Assembly (NCBI RefSeq): GCF_003025035.1
Contig: NZ_PYJN01000005.1
Location: 248,001 to 312,000, forward strand
Reading direction: 5' to 3'
From: Rhizobium sp. SEMIA4064
GTDB lineage: Bacteria; Pseudomonadota; Alphaproteobacteria; Rhizobiales; Rhizobiaceae
Length of the DNA: 64,000 nucleotides
Under the pieces are notes generated by a model. That model had not been told where the DNA came from. It did no database searches and worked only from the letters and a program-made list of their open reading frames with translations. Position numbers and translations under genes: made by a program. Of this stretch, positions 1 through 9,118 are shown one piece after another (within the stretch, counting starts at the first letter, position 1; every line of letters begins with the position of its first letter).

Positions 1-1189
1 GCGCGAAGATCGGCAGGCTGGCGCCGCCGATGGCACGTGCCTGCGGACCGACCGCGCCTTCGATGATCTCGGGCAGGACGACGCCCTGCAGGTCGAGATC
101 CGAAGCCGCTTTGATGGTGGCGCGCACGACGCGTTCGCGCACCCAGTCGGGGAAGCCTCCATCGATGATGGCGGCGCTGAAATCGATGATGGAGGCGGCG
201 GCGACGATCGCCTGCGCCAGTGCCTTTGCCGTATCCTGGATCCAGGTTTCCAACGGCTCGCCGAAATCGATCCAGTTATCGGCGGAATACCAGAGCGGCC
301 GAGGATCGAAGCCGGCCTGCCGCAAGTAATTTTCCAGAACATAGATCGAAGCGATGTCGAGCAACTGCCGGGTTTCGCCGTTGCGTCCGCGTACGGGCAA
401 CGGGCCAAGCGCGCCTGCCGTTCCGGTTCGCCCCACGAAGATCGAGGAGTTCAAAACGATGCCGCCGCCGAGGAAGGAGCCGATGAAGAGATAGACGAAA
501 TCCGGATAGCGCGGACCGACGCCGAAGACGAGTTCGGCCCCGCAGGCGCTGGTGGCATCGTTCTGCAGATAGACGAGATAGGGCACACGAGCGGCGATCT
601 CCGCCTGCAGGTCGAAACCGCGCCAGGCCTCCATCGCTCCATCGGGCGCACCGACTTCTTCCGCCCAGTTCCAGAGTTCGAAAGGGGCGGCGATGCCGAC
701 CCCGGCAAGCCGGCGGCGTTCTTCACTGCTGAGGCGTGCTTCGAGTTCCTGAATGCCTGATGTGACGAAGGACATGATGTCCTGCGGCAGCGGGTAGGGA
801 TAGATTTGGTGGAGTTGCATCCGAATGTGCCCGACGAAATCCATCAGCACGAGATCGGCGCTTCGCCGGCCGATCTTGACTCCGAAGGAGAGCACCGCAT
901 CCGGATTGAGCCGCATCGGAATGGAAGGCTGCCCCACGCGTCCGCGCACGGGCTCGCCGCGCGACAGCAGCCCCTCTTTCTCCAGGGCACGCATGATGAC
1001 GGAGACCGTCTGTGCCGACAGTCCGCTGCGCCTCGCAATTTCCGCCTTCGACAGCGCGCCGTGACGGCGCACAAGCGACAGCACCAGCCGTTCATTATGC
1101 GCGCGGACGCGCACCTGATTCGCACCCCCGCTGGGGTCGAGAATCATGGGTGATGATGGCGTATCTGCCGGGTCTTGTAAGGGAGACAT
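1..1189 (-). CDS. frcR: ROK-family transcriptional repressor, partial (C-terminus beyond left edge)
   Basis: About 396 codons are present on the minus strand; the reading frame runs off the left edge, so the last residues are missing. Residues 30-80 form a winged HTH of ROK type (text such as ALSKAEIARRSGLSAQTVS), followed by the ROK sugar-kinase-like fold with a GSFLGGGIVLN segment where the kinase nucleotide/phosphate loop lies. It is divergent from frcB, so it probably senses fructose or a fructose phosphate and represses the frc operon. The start ATG at 1189 has no strong ribosome site; the in-frame ATG at 1147 is an alternative. Identity as FrcR is inferred from position; the ROK family call is secure. 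Confidence 0.85.
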   Translation of the reverse strand, partial: MSPLQDPADTPSSPMILDPSGGANQVRVRAHNERLVLSLVRRHGALSKAEIARRSGLSAQTVSVIMRALEKEGLLSRGEPVRGRVGQPSIPMRLNPDAVLSFGVKIGRRSADLVLMDFVGHIRMQLHQIYPYPLPQDIMSFVTSGIQELEARLSSEERRRLAGVGIAAPFELWNWAEEVGAPDGAMEAWRGFDLQAEIAARVPYLVYLQNDATSACGAELVFGVGPRYPDFVYLFIGSFLGGGIVLNSSIFVGRTGTAGALGPLPVRGRNGETRQLLDIASIYVLENYLRQAGFDPRPLWYSADNWIDFGEPLETWIQDTAKALAQAIVAAASIIDFSAAIIDGGFPDWVRERVVRATIKAASDLDLQGVVLPEIIEGAVGPQARAIGGASLPIFA

Positions 1190-1444
1190 TGGCCCGCTCC
1201 TTCCATCATGGCCATGCCGTATTATTCAGCAACATGCCACATCCGATTAATAATTCAATCCGATTTATTTATTGACAGAAGGAAATCTTTAGGATCAGAT
1301 ACGGGCGTTGGAGGACGTGAGCATGGCCTTGGAGGCGGCCGATCTGGAAGAAATCCAAGCAGACATGACACGTCTTAGATCCGGTCTCACTGCGAGCCGA
1401 GACCGCCGGAAGGTTCCGGTCTATTCAAATTTTGGGAGGATTGA
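1190..1444. promoter_or_regulatory. frcR-frcB divergent intergenic region with direct repeats
   Basis: This AT-rich gap separates the divergent regulator and frcB. Two near-identical direct repeats, CCGATTAAT and CCGATTTAT, lie about 19 bp apart around 1236-1265, i.e. on the same DNA face. A TTGACA box sits at 1272-1277, but the matching -10 (TCAGAT at 1295) is weak. These are candidate operator and promoter parts for FrcR control; this is inference. Confidence 0.4.
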
Positions 1445-2470
1445 ATGAAGAAATCTGTTGTTTCCGCAGCACTCGCCGCTCTGGCGATCGGTGTCGTCTT
1501 TGCCGCGCCGGCCAATGCTGCCAACGTTTCCGCCTGCCTGATCACCAAAACGGACACGAACCCCTTCTTCGTCAAGATGAAGGAAGGTGCTACCGCTAAG
1601 GCCAAGGAACTCGGCGTGACGCTGAAGTCCTATGCCGGCAAGATCGACGGCGACAGCGAAAGCCAGGTGGCTGCGGTCGAAAGCTGCATCGCCGAAGGCG
1701 CCAAGGGTATTCTGATCGCCGCTTCCGACACCAAGGGCATCGTTCCGACGATCAAGAAGGCGCGTGATGCAGGCCTCCTGGTCATTGCGCTCGACACCCC
1801 GCTGGATCCGGCTAACGCTGCCGACGCGACTTTCGCCACCGACAATCTTCTCGCCGGCAAGCTGATCGGTGAATGGGCCAACAAGACCCTCGGCGACAAG
1901 GCCAAGAGCGCCAAGATCGGCTTCCTCGACCTGACGCCGTCGCAGCCGACCGTCGACGTCCTGCGTGACCAGGGCTTCATGATCGGCTTCGGCATCGACC
2001 CGAAGGATCCGAACAAGATCGGCGACGAGACCGATCCGCGCATCGTCGGTCATGACGTCACCAACGGCAACGAAGAAGGCGGCCGCAAGGCCATGGAAAA
2101 CCTTCTCCAGAAGGACTCCAGCATCAACGTCATCCACACGATCAACGAACCGGCCGCTATCGGCGCCTATCAGGCCCTGAAGGCAGTCGGTCTGGAAAAG
2201 CAGGTCCTGATCGTATCGGTTGACGGCGGTTGCCCGGGCGTCAAGTCGGTCAAGGATGGCGTCATCGGCGCGACCTCGCAGCAGTATCCGCTGATGATGG
2301 CTGCTCTCGGCGTCGAAGCGATCAAGAAGTTCGCCGACACCGGTGAAAAGCCGAAGCCGACCGAAGGCAAGTCCTTCTTCGACACCGGCGTTTCGCTGGT
2401 GACGGACAAGCCGGTTTCTGGCTTGAAGTCGATCGATACCAAGGAAGGTACTGCGAAGTGCTGGGGCTAA
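1445..2470 (+). CDS. frcB: Fructose ABC transporter, periplasmic sugar-binding protein
   Basis: 341 residues, the usual size for a periplasmic-binding-protein-like I (ribose-binding fold) subunit. A Sec signal peptide ends near residue 25 ([13 protein letters not shown]). The mature protein opens with the expected sugar-binding start ([17 protein letters not shown]) and has the hinge segment [11 protein letters not shown]. The start follows a strong GGGAGG site at 1435-1440. It leads the operon frcB-frcC-frcA-frcK, matching the Sinorhizobium FrcBCAK transporter for fructose, which in that species also carries ribose and mannose. Substrate is by family resemblance and order, not proven here. 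Confidence 0.93.
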   Translation: MKKSVVSAALAALAIGVVFAAPANAANVSACLITKTDTNPFFVKMKEGATAKAKELGVTLKSYAGKIDGDSESQVAAVESCIAEGAKGILIAASDTKGIVPTIKKARDAGLLVIALDTPLDPANAADATFATDNLLAGKLIGEWANKTLGDKAKSAKIGFLDLTPSQPTVDVLRDQGFMIGFGIDPKDPNKIGDETDPRIVGHDVTNGNEEGGRKAMENLLQKDSSINVIHTINEPAAIGAYQALKAVGLEKQVLIVSVDGGCPGVKSVKDGVIGATSQQYPLMMAALGVEAIKKFADTGEKPKPTEGKSFFDTGVSLVTDKPVSGLKSIDTKEGTAKCWG

Positions 2471-2474
2471 GCCC

Positions 2475-2550
2475 AATCCTAGGTTTGGCGTGATCTTGTT
2501 CGAAGAGCCGTTTCACACGTCTTGTTGATGCGGTTCTTCGGCTTAGGATT
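2475..2550 (+). repeat. Two-tier stem-loop between frcB and frcC
   Basis: Nested inverted repeats: outer arms AATCCTA (2475-2481) and TAGGATT (2544-2550), inner arms CGAAGAGCCG (2501-2510) and CGGTTCTTCG (2531-2540, one mismatch/GU pair). There is no T-run, so it is more likely an mRNA 3'-end stabiliser or processing site than a terminator. Such a structure would let binding protein be made in excess over the membrane subunits. Confidence 0.55.
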
Positions 2551-2645
2551 ATGCCGTCGCGATACCATGCCGGCCGGGTTTGAGCCCCGGCCGGTTTCAA
2601 CCCCGGCGGTTTCCGCGTAGTTCGGCGCGGTTGCGGAGGAAAACA

Positions 2646-3710
2646 ATGACCGGAGCACAGGAATTCGAGCGTGTTCTCGATGGCAGCGACAAGAACGTCG
2701 CCTCGTTTGAGCACCAGGATGTCACTCTTCTCAAACGCACACAGCATTTCTTGCATTCGACTCCGGCCGCGGTGCCGTTGATCGTCTTGGTGGTGGCAAT
2801 CATCATCTTCGGCATTGCCATCGGCGGTCGGTTCTTCTCCGCCTATACGCTGACCCTCGTTCTGCAGCAGATCGCCATTGTCGGCATTCTCGGCGCAGCG
2901 CAGACGCTGGTCATTCTGACCGCCGGCATCGATCTTTCGATCGGCGTGATCATGGTCATTTCCGCTGTCGTCATGGGCAATTGCGCCATAACCTACGGCA
3001 TGCCGACGCCCATTGCCATTCTTGCCGGCATGCTTGTGGGCGGCGTCTGCGGATTGCTCAATGGTTTCCTCGTCGCCACCATGAAGCTGCCGCCGTTCAT
3101 CGTGACGCTTGGCACCTGGAATATCGTCATGGCGACGAATTTCATCTATTCCGCCAACGAGACCATTCGCGACACCGATGTCGACGAACAGGCGCCGCTC
3201 TTGCATCTCTTCGCGATCAGCTTCCGGCTTGGCGGCGCGGTGCTGACGCTCGGCGTCATCGCCATGGTGCTGCTGGTGGTTGGCCTTTGGTACGTTCTCA
3301 ATCACACGGCTTGGGGCCGGCATGTCTATGCTGTCGGCGATGATCCGGAAGCGGCAAAATTGTCGGGTATCCAGACCAAGAAGGTGCTGCTCGCCGTCTA
3401 CGGCGTTTCGGGACTGATCGCGGCATTCGCCGCCTGGGTTTCGATCGGCCGCAACGGTTCGATCTCGCCATCCTCGGCCGTGACGGATTTCAATCTTCAG
3501 GCGATTACCGCGACCGTGATCGGCGGCATCTCGCTCTTCGGTGGCCGCGGTTCGATCCTCGGCACGCTGTTCGGCGCAATGATCGTCGGCGTAGTGTCCA
3601 TGGGCCTCAACATGCTCGGAGCCGACCCGCAGTGGAAGGTTCTTTTGACTGGCGTGCTGATCATCGGCGCCGTCGCGATCGATCAATGGATCAGAAAGGT
3701 GTCGGCATGA
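2646..3710 (+). CDS. frcC: Fructose ABC transporter, permease
   Basis: 354 residues, a BPD_transp_2/AraH-RbsC type permease. About ten hydrophobic helices follow a roughly 45-residue cytoplasmic N-terminus; the segment ILTAGIDLSIGVIMVISAVV carries the family signature and EAAKLSGIQTKKV is the typical loop that contacts the ATPase. The ATG at 2646 is chosen because a GGAGG lies eight bases before it; a TTG 66 bases upstream is in frame but has no site. The stop overlaps the frcA start (ATGA at 3707-3710), implying translational coupling. Confidence 0.93.
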   Translation: MTGAQEFERVLDGSDKNVASFEHQDVTLLKRTQHFLHSTPAAVPLIVLVVAIIIFGIAIGGRFFSAYTLTLVLQQIAIVGILGAAQTLVILTAGIDLSIGVIMVISAVVMGNCAITYGMPTPIAILAGMLVGGVCGLLNGFLVATMKLPPFIVTLGTWNIVMATNFIYSANETIRDTDVDEQAPLLHLFAISFRLGGAVLTLGVIAMVLLVVGLWYVLNHTAWGRHVYAVGDDPEAAKLSGIQTKKVLLAVYGVSGLIAAFAAWVSIGRNGSISPSSAVTDFNLQAITATVIGGISLFGGRGSILGTLFGAMIVGVVSMGLNMLGADPQWKVLLTGVLIIGAVAIDQWIRKVSA

Positions 3711-4495
3711 CCACGACTGGCGAACCTCTTCTCACAGCCCGCGGTCTCGTCAAGCGTTACGGACGCGTGACCGCCCTCGACAATGCCGATTTCGACCTCT
3801 ATCCCGGCGAAATCCTTGCTGTCATCGGCGATAACGGCGCCGGCAAATCCTCGCTGATCAAGGCGATCTCCGGCGCGACCACGCCCGACGAAGGCGAGAT
3901 CAAGCTGGAGGGGAAACCCGTCCACTTCCGATCGCCGATGGAAGCGCGCGAGGCCGGCATCGAGACCGTCTATCAGAACCTGGCATTGTCGCCGGCGCTC
4001 TCGATCGCCGACAATATGTTCCTTGGTCGCGAAATCCGGAAGCCCGGTATCCTCGGCTCCTTGTTCCGCATGCTCGATCGTCCGGCGATGGAAAAGCGCG
4101 CCCGCGACAAGCTCAGCGAACTTGGCCTGATGACGATCCAGAACATCAACCAGGCGGTGGAAACGCTCTCGGGCGGCCAGCGCCAGGGCGTGGCGGTGGC
4201 GCGTGCTGCCGCCTTCGGTTCCAAGGTCGTCATCATGGATGAGCCGACAGCCGCCCTTGGTGTCAAGGAAAGCCGCAAGGTGCTGGAGCTTATTCTGGAC
4301 GTCCGCGCCCGCGGCTTGCCGATCGTGTTGATCTCGCACAATATGCCGCATGTCTTCGAGGTGGCAGATCGCATCCATATCCATCGCCTCGGGCGTCGTC
4401 TGACCGTGATCAACCCGAAGGAATATTCGATGTCGGATGCCGTTGCCTTCATGACCGGCGCCAAGGCGCCGCCGGCGGAAACCGTCGCCGCATGA
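3707..4495 (+). CDS. frcA: Fructose ABC transporter, ATP-binding protein
   Basis: 262 residues with a single ABC cassette. Walker A is GDNGAGKSS (about residue 42), the signature is LSGGQRQGVAVARA, Walker B is KVVIMDEPTAAL, and the H-loop is LISHNM. Many sugar ATPases of this class (RbsA, MglA) are tandem cassettes of about 500 residues; a single-cassette form is characteristic of the FrcA group. The gene overlaps both neighbours by ATGA junctions, so frcC, frcA and frcK are tightly coupled. The ATG at 3707 is preferred because the upstream in-frame extension lies inside frcC. Confidence 0.93.
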   Translation: MTTTGEPLLTARGLVKRYGRVTALDNADFDLYPGEILAVIGDNGAGKSSLIKAISGATTPDEGEIKLEGKPVHFRSPMEAREAGIETVYQNLALSPALSIADNMFLGREIRKPGILGSLFRMLDRPAMEKRARDKLSELGLMTIQNINQAVETLSGGQRQGVAVARAAAFGSKVVIMDEPTAALGVKESRKVLELILDVRARGLPIVLISHNMPHVFEVADRIHIHRLGRRLTVINPKEYSMSDAVAFMTGAKAPPAETVAA

Positions 4496-5124
4496 GCTCC
4501 GTGCTCGAGGGAATCGCCGACGAGATTATCGGGCGCGCCAACGGCGTAAAACGGTTTCTCGTCGCGATTGCCGGCCCGCCCGGCGCCGGCAAATCGACGC
4601 TGGCGGACAATGTGGCCAAGGCGCTCATAGCCAAGGGCGAGAGCGCCGAGGTCCTTCCGATGGACGGCTTCCACATGGATAACGCCGTGCTGATCGAAAA
4701 GGGTCTGCTGAAGCGCAAGGGCGTTCCCGAAAGCTTCGACGTCCGCGCCTTTCTCGATATCGTCAAGGCTGTGCGCGCAGCCGATCAGGAAGTACTGGTG
4801 CCGGTCTTCGACCGTTCGCGCGAGATCGCCATCGCGTCGGCTCGCATCGTCTCTCCCGATCACCGCTTCATTGTCATCGAGGGGAACTACCTGCTCTTCA
4901 ATCAGGGCAAGTGGGCGGAGCTGGAAGGCATGTTCGACTATTCGATCATGCTGGCGCCGCCGATGGAGGTCTTGGAGGAGCGGCTCTGGGAGCGTTGGCG
5001 GGGCTATAACCTCGACGAAGAGGCGGCGGGTGCCAAGGTCTACGGCAACGACCTGCCGAACGGCCGGCTGATCCTCGAGAACCGCCGTCCCGCTGATTTC
5101 ACCATCGATATCGTACAGGGCTGA
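4492..5124 (+). CDS. frcK: FrcK-type nucleoside/sugar kinase-like protein
   Basis: 210 residues, P-loop NTPase of the uridine kinase/pantothenate kinase-like (PRK) superfamily. Walker A is [10 protein letters not shown] near residue 24; LPMDGFHMD (about residue 60) and VIEGNYLL are the usual acceptor-site and Walker B-like segments. It is the last gene of the operon and overlaps frcA by four bases. Rhizobial fructose operons carry this kinase in the same place; the substrate has not been firmly established, and fructose or another imported sugar is the obvious guess from context. Confidence 0.88.
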   Translation: MSSVLEGIADEIIGRANGVKRFLVAIAGPPGAGKSTLADNVAKALIAKGESAEVLPMDGFHMDNAVLIEKGLLKRKGVPESFDVRAFLDIVKAVRAADQEVLVPVFDRSREIAIASARIVSPDHRFIVIEGNYLLFNQGKWAELEGMFDYSIMLAPPMEVLEERLWERWRGYNLDEEAAGAKVYGNDLPNGRLILENRRPADFTIDIVQG

Positions 5125-5216
5125 GCCCACACTGTCATTTACACGTCGCCATCGATTGTTTTGCGGTGGCGTATGGTGCTATTCGAAGCGCGATAACCAT
5201 TCAGAGGTTCGCGCTC

Positions 5217-6257
5217 ATGCAAAAGTTCACCATCCGCCGCCCTGACGATTGGCATCTGCATCTGCGTGACGGCGCCGTGCTGGAAGGCGTGATCGGGGAT
5301 ACCTCCAGGCATTTCGCCCGCGCCATCATCATGCCGAACCTGGTGCCGCCGGTCGTCACTACCGCGGATGCGGCGGCCTATCGTGAGCGCATCCTGAAGG
5401 CATTGCCGGCAGGCGACCGCTTTCAGCCGCTGATGACGCTTTATCTCACCGAGCACACCGATCCCGACGATGTCGAGGAAGGCAAGAAAAGCGGCCTCAT
5501 CACCGCCGTCAAACTCTATCCCGCCGGTGCGACGACCAATTCCCATGGCGGCGTGCGGAATATGGACAGGGCGATGCCGGTGCTGGAGCGCATGGCCAAG
5601 ATCGGCCTGCCGCTCTGTGTGCATGGCGAAGTGACGTCGCCGGATGTGGACATTTTCGACCGCGAGGCCGTTTTCATCGAAACCGTACTCGATCCGCTGC
5701 GTCAGCGCCTGCCGGAACTGAAAGTCACCATGGAGCACGTGACGACATCGGACGGCATTGACTACATCAAGTCGGCAAAGGCCAATCTCGCCGGCTCGAT
5801 CACCACGCATCACCTGATCATCAACCGCAACGCCATCCTCGTCGGCGGTATCAGGCCGCATTATTACTGCCTGCCGGTCGCCAAGCGCGAAAGCCACCGC
5901 CTGGCGCTGCGCGCTGCCGCCACGAGCGGCGACGCCAGGTTCTTCCTCGGCACCGATTCCGCCCCGCATGTCGATCCGCTGAAGGAATGCGCCTGCGGCT
6001 GCGCCGGCATCTACACATCGGTCAACACCATGAGCTGCCTGGCCCATGTGTTCGAACAGGAAGGTGCGCTCGATAAACTCGAGGCTTTCGCTTCACTGAA
6101 CGGCCCCGCCTGGTATGGGCTGGCGGCGAACGAGGATCGCATTACGCTGATCCGCCGCGCGGAATCGGTGGCCTTTCCCGACAAGATCAAAACCGAAGCG
6201 GGCGCCATTACCGTGTTTGATCCGATGTTCCCCTTGCACTGGGATGTCGAGGCTTAA
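5217..6257 (+). CDS. pyrC: Dihydroorotase (class II)
   Basis: 346 residues, normal for the E. coli-type PyrC. Catalyses reversible cyclisation of N-carbamoyl-aspartate to dihydroorotate, third step of UMP synthesis. Visible metal ligands: DWHLHLRDG near the N-terminus, [11 protein letters not shown] with the carbamylated lysine, CVHGEV, EHVTT, THHL, and FLGTDSAPH. The ATG at 5217 is chosen because the protein then begins [19 protein letters not shown] as in the family; an upstream GTG frame has no support. It is not linked to pyrE or pyrD, which lie elsewhere in the window. Confidence 0.95.
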   Translation: MQKFTIRRPDDWHLHLRDGAVLEGVIGDTSRHFARAIIMPNLVPPVVTTADAAAYRERILKALPAGDRFQPLMTLYLTEHTDPDDVEEGKKSGLITAVKLYPAGATTNSHGGVRNMDRAMPVLERMAKIGLPLCVHGEVTSPDVDIFDREAVFIETVLDPLRQRLPELKVTMEHVTTSDGIDYIKSAKANLAGSITTHHLIINRNAILVGGIRPHYYCLPVAKRESHRLALRAAATSGDARFFLGTDSAPHVDPLKECACGCAGIYTSVNTMSCLAHVFEQEGALDKLEAFASLNGPAWYGLAANEDRITLIRRAESVAFPDKIKTEAGAITVFDPMFPLHWDVEA

Positions 6258-6372
6258 GAAAAATAATCCTGCGTGCCGATAAAAATATTTTTGTTTGGAG
6301 ACTGCTTTCGTAATATCAAAGGCATATTTTATTGAAATACATGATCTTTATCGGATCCCGTAACCAATATGA

Positions 6373-6388
6373 TACCCCTTGAGGGGTA
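6373..6388. promoter_or_regulatory. Perfect 16-bp palindrome before the diguanylate cyclase gene
   Basis: TACCCCTTGAGGGGTA: arms TACCCC and GGGGTA around TTGA, 50 bases before the start at 6439. It could be a protein-binding dyad or a short hairpin in the 5' leader. Confidence 0.4.
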
Positions 6389-6438
6389 GCGTTATGCCGA
6401 TCCCCAACGGTGCGGAATGAAACCGTCGAAGGAAAAGC

Positions 6439-7617
6439 ATGGAGCTCGACTATAATTCTCTTCTGCTTGCCCTTGGCGTTTCTGCGTCCTGTCTTGCGGT
6501 GACGCTGGGCGGAAGCTGGTTTTCCCGCCGGCCTGAGACATTCCTGCTGAGCTGTTCTGCGGGCCTTGTGCCGATCGTTGTCGGGATTTTCACCTATGGT
6601 GCCTATGTCGACAAGCCGCGACCGATACTCGCCATTCTCACCTTCGTGCTGTTTTTTATTGGCTTTTCGATCATCTGGGCGGCGGGATATCAGTTCCGCA
6701 CGCGTCGGTTTTCCAAGACCCGCGCTTTGCTGGGAAGCTTGACCGGCATTGCCGCTTCCGTGCCGGCCATGCTCGCCGGTTATGATGGCCTCGCTTTCAT
6801 GGGCGACAATATCGTTGTCGCGGTGCTTCTGCTGTTGACGGCGCGCGAATATTGGTTGAGCCGTCATGAGGCGCTGACGCCGCTCTATGGCATCGCAGCG
6901 CTTTACACGCTGACCGCCATTTCCTTTGCGCTGTGTGCGGGCGTCCTGATCTGGGACGGTAAGCTCGTGCTCGGCCATGCGCCGGACAATTGGGCCGAAG
7001 ATGTCAGCCTTGCCATCTGCATTGCCGGCATGACTGGCATCGGCGCCCTGTCGCTGGCGCTGCATCAATGGCGTCAGGCGGCGCATCATCGTCAGCAGGC
7101 CATCACCGATCCGCTGACCGGTCTGCTCAACCGGCGGGCTCTGTTCGATCTCTATGGCCACCGCTCTTTCGGCCCGTCCATGGCCGTAATCGTCTTCGAC
7201 ATCGATCGCTTCAAGTCCGTCAACGATCAGTATGGCCATGCCACCGGCGACATAGTGCTTAAGCTTTTTGCCAAGGAATTGTCGGCCGGACTGCGGGCCT
7301 CCGACAAGGTCGCTCGTCTTGGTGGTGAGGAATTTGCACTGGTCCTCGACAATGCCTTGTCGGGCCGGGCAGAGCAGATCGCTGAGCGGGTCCGCGACGC
7401 TTTTGCTGCCCGTGAAATCATCGCCGACGGCAAATCGTTTGCTTGCACGGTCAGCGCCGGTGTCGCGCTCGGCACCGCCGAGGGTATCGGTTTCGACAGC
7501 GTCCTCAGCACCGCCGACAAGGCGCTTTATGCTGCCAAGCGCAATGGCCGCAACCGCGTCGAGGTTGCGGTCTATCTGCACGCCGTCTCGCCGGACGTTT
7601 CTCGTACGGCGTCCTGA
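6439..7617 (+). CDS. Membrane-anchored diguanylate cyclase (GGDEF domain)
   Basis: 392 residues. The N-terminal half (about 1-215) holds six or seven hydrophobic helices without a recognised ligand motif, and the C-terminal part (about 225-385) is a GGDEF domain that would make c-di-GMP from two GTP. The active-site loop reads RLGGEEFALVL, a functional GGEEF, with FDIDRFKSVNDQYGHATGD for metal and GTP binding. No EVE/EAL domain follows. I see no RxxD product-inhibition motif directly before the loop (RASDKVARLGGEEF does contain RASD, five residues upstream, which fits an I-site). Likely an envelope-sensing regulator of motility or adhesion. Confidence 0.9.
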   Translation: MELDYNSLLLALGVSASCLAVTLGGSWFSRRPETFLLSCSAGLVPIVVGIFTYGAYVDKPRPILAILTFVLFFIGFSIIWAAGYQFRTRRFSKTRALLGSLTGIAASVPAMLAGYDGLAFMGDNIVVAVLLLLTAREYWLSRHEALTPLYGIAALYTLTAISFALCAGVLIWDGKLVLGHAPDNWAEDVSLAICIAGMTGIGALSLALHQWRQAAHHRQQAITDPLTGLLNRRALFDLYGHRSFGPSMAVIVFDIDRFKSVNDQYGHATGDIVLKLFAKELSAGLRASDKVARLGGEEFALVLDNALSGRAEQIAERVRDAFAAREIIADGKSFACTVSAGVALGTAEGIGFDSVLSTADKALYAAKRNGRNRVEVAVYLHAVSPDVSRTAS

Positions 7618-7624
7618 CGATCAA

Positions 7625-8104
7625 TTAAAACAGAGCCCGGACGAAGGCGCATGAGGCGAGCAGCGACGCCACCGTACGCACATGGTTCCACTTCGTCCAA
7701 TCGCTGAGATAGGTACTCCATAGCTGAGCTGCTTCCGCCGTGCGGCCATCGACCTTATCCAGGGCGTCATTCAAGGGGACGTTGAAGACCATGGTCGAAA
7801 GAAGGCTGGCGACGAGGTAGAGCGCCGCGCCGGCAATCATCAGGATGCTGGTGCCGCCCCGCCAATAGAGCATTGCCATCACGGCGATGAACACCGAGAG
7901 CGCAGCCGTCAACAGGAACAGTGCGATAAAGGGTGAACGCACAATCGTCGTATTGATCGATTGCATGGCGGCGACGCCCTGATCGACGGTAAGACGGGCG
8001 AAGGCCTGCATAATGAAGGTCGAGAAGGCAAAATAGACGCCGGCGAGAAGGCCGCTGCCGAGTGCGGCGGCGATGAGAGCGATGTTCGTGATCGGGTAGG
8101 TCAT
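7625..8104 (-). CDS. DUF1772 / anthrone oxygenase-like membrane protein
   Basis: 159 residues with four predicted membrane helices; the N-terminal text (SGLLAGVYFAFSTFIMQAF) and the VPLNDALD segment are typical of the DUF1772 family, some members of which are annotated as anthrone oxygenases. Its start overlaps the stop of the upstream remnant (8101-8247) by four bases, so it was probably translated as the second gene of a two-gene operon controlled by the divergent TetR at 8347. The biochemical role is unknown. Confidence 0.8.
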   Translation of the reverse strand: MTYPITNIALIAAALGSGLLAGVYFAFSTFIMQAFARLTVDQGVAAMQSINTTIVRSPFIALFLLTAALSVFIAVMAMLYWRGGTSILMIAGAALYLVASLLSTMVFNVPLNDALDKVDGRTAEAAQLWSTYLSDWTKWNHVRTVASLLASCAFVRALF

Positions 8105-8247
8105 GATTGGACACTCCAGATGCCGCTTGTGGCGGTTCCACGGGCATAGTCGGAAAAATTCCTGGGCGGCCTGGCGAGTACCTGTCGGACGACACGGCCG
8201 CCGGTTTTTCCCAATCCGCCGATGGCGGCGATCGTCGAGATCTGCAT
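8101..8247 (-). pseudogene. Internally deleted NAD(P)-binding (NmrA-like) oxidoreductase
   Basis: A 48-codon frame. Residues 1-23 look like the start of an atypical short-chain/NmrA protein (MQISTIAAIGGLGKTGGRVV, the Rossmann GxxGxxG region) and residues 26-47 look like the end of the same family (RPPRNFSDYARGTATSGIW). The roughly 230 residues normally between them are absent, yet the frame stays open and keeps its ATGA coupling to the DUF1772 gene. The family match is from memory; the deletion reading is an inference from the two recognisable ends. Confidence 0.65.
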
Positions 8248-8266
8248 ATCGGGCCTCCCTCGTTTA

Positions 8267-8303
8267 AAATGTGATAAATTATCTCATTTGCGAAATGTGA
8301 TAA
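8267..8303. promoter_or_regulatory. Three-half-site operator for the divergent TetR regulator
   Basis: AAATGTGATAA (8267-8277) faces TTATCTCATTT (8279-8289) around a single base, giving an 11-bp-arm palindrome with one mismatch; a second AAATGTGATAA follows at 8293-8303, forming another dyad with the middle half. It lies between the divergent starts at 8247 and 8347, the expected place for an autoregulatory TetR operator. Confidence 0.75.
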
Positions 8304-8346
8304 ACTCTCTTATATCGTCTGTCAAGAACGACGGGCGAGTGGTGGC

Positions 8347-9021
8347 ATGACGCAGGAACCGATTGTGAAACGCAGGCGCAGCAAGGAAGAGGCGGGGACA
8401 CCGCGCCGAATCCCCAGCCAGCAGCGCGGCCGCGAGCGTGTCGAGCGGATCTTATCGGTTGCGATGGAGCTGATCGAAAAGAACGGCAGCGACGCATTGC
8501 GTATGGGCGAGATCGTCGAAAAGGCCGGAGTCTCCTTCGGTTCGCTCTATCAATATTTTCCCGACAAGACCGCCATTATCCGTGTCCTGGCCGAACGCTT
8601 CAACGAACAGGGGCGGCAATGTGTGGAGATCGAACTGGCGCGCGTGCAAAGCACTGACGATCTTCAGGGCGCGCTTGGCAGCATCGTCGACGGTTACTAC
8701 GCGATGTTCCGCGATGAGCCGGTCATGCGGGATATCTGGCATGCGACCCAGGCGGACAAGCTTCTGCAGGAGATCGATGCCGAGGATATGGAATGGCATT
8801 CTCAGGCTTTTCTGGCCGTCCTTCATCGTCTCTGGCCGACGCGTGATTCCGAGGAGCTGGCTCGGATTGCGCGACTGACCATGCAATTGGTCGCCGCCGC
8901 CGTGCGCTATGCGATTTCGCTCGAGAAGGAGGAGGGCGACAGGGCGATCGCCCTGTTTAAGGCAATGCTGCCCGCTGATATCGGTGCTGTTTCGGAGAAG
9001 CCGCCGCAATCGATGCAATAG
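8347..9021 (+). CDS. TetR/AcrR-family transcriptional regulator
   Basis: 224 residues. The HTH occupies about residues 25-72 (RVERILSVAMELIEKNGSDALRMGEIVEKAGVSFGSLYQYFPDKTAII as separate helices), then an all-helical ligand-binding domain with a single obvious TetR_C pattern. It is divergent from the DUF1772 pair and faces a strong dyad operator, so it most likely represses that pair and itself. The inducer is unknown. Confidence 0.88.
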   Translation: MTQEPIVKRRRSKEEAGTPRRIPSQQRGRERVERILSVAMELIEKNGSDALRMGEIVEKAGVSFGSLYQYFPDKTAIIRVLAERFNEQGRQCVEIELARVQSTDDLQGALGSIVDGYYAMFRDEPVMRDIWHATQADKLLQEIDAEDMEWHSQAFLAVLHRLWPTRDSEELARIARLTMQLVAAAVRYAISLEKEEGDRAIALFKAMLPADIGAVSEKPPQSMQ

Positions 9022-9118
9022 CCTCTGGAAGAGGCGCGCAGAGGACCGATCCGTCTGGAAACCTCGGCCACTTGCTGCTATTGCCGCAGGAATGTCTTAA
9101 ATAGCGAAGGAGGCCTGC

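Noticed and set aside
2322..3686. 454-codon minus-strand frame opposite frcC
   Set aside because: His/Asp-rich shadow translation of the permease; no start signal or motif.
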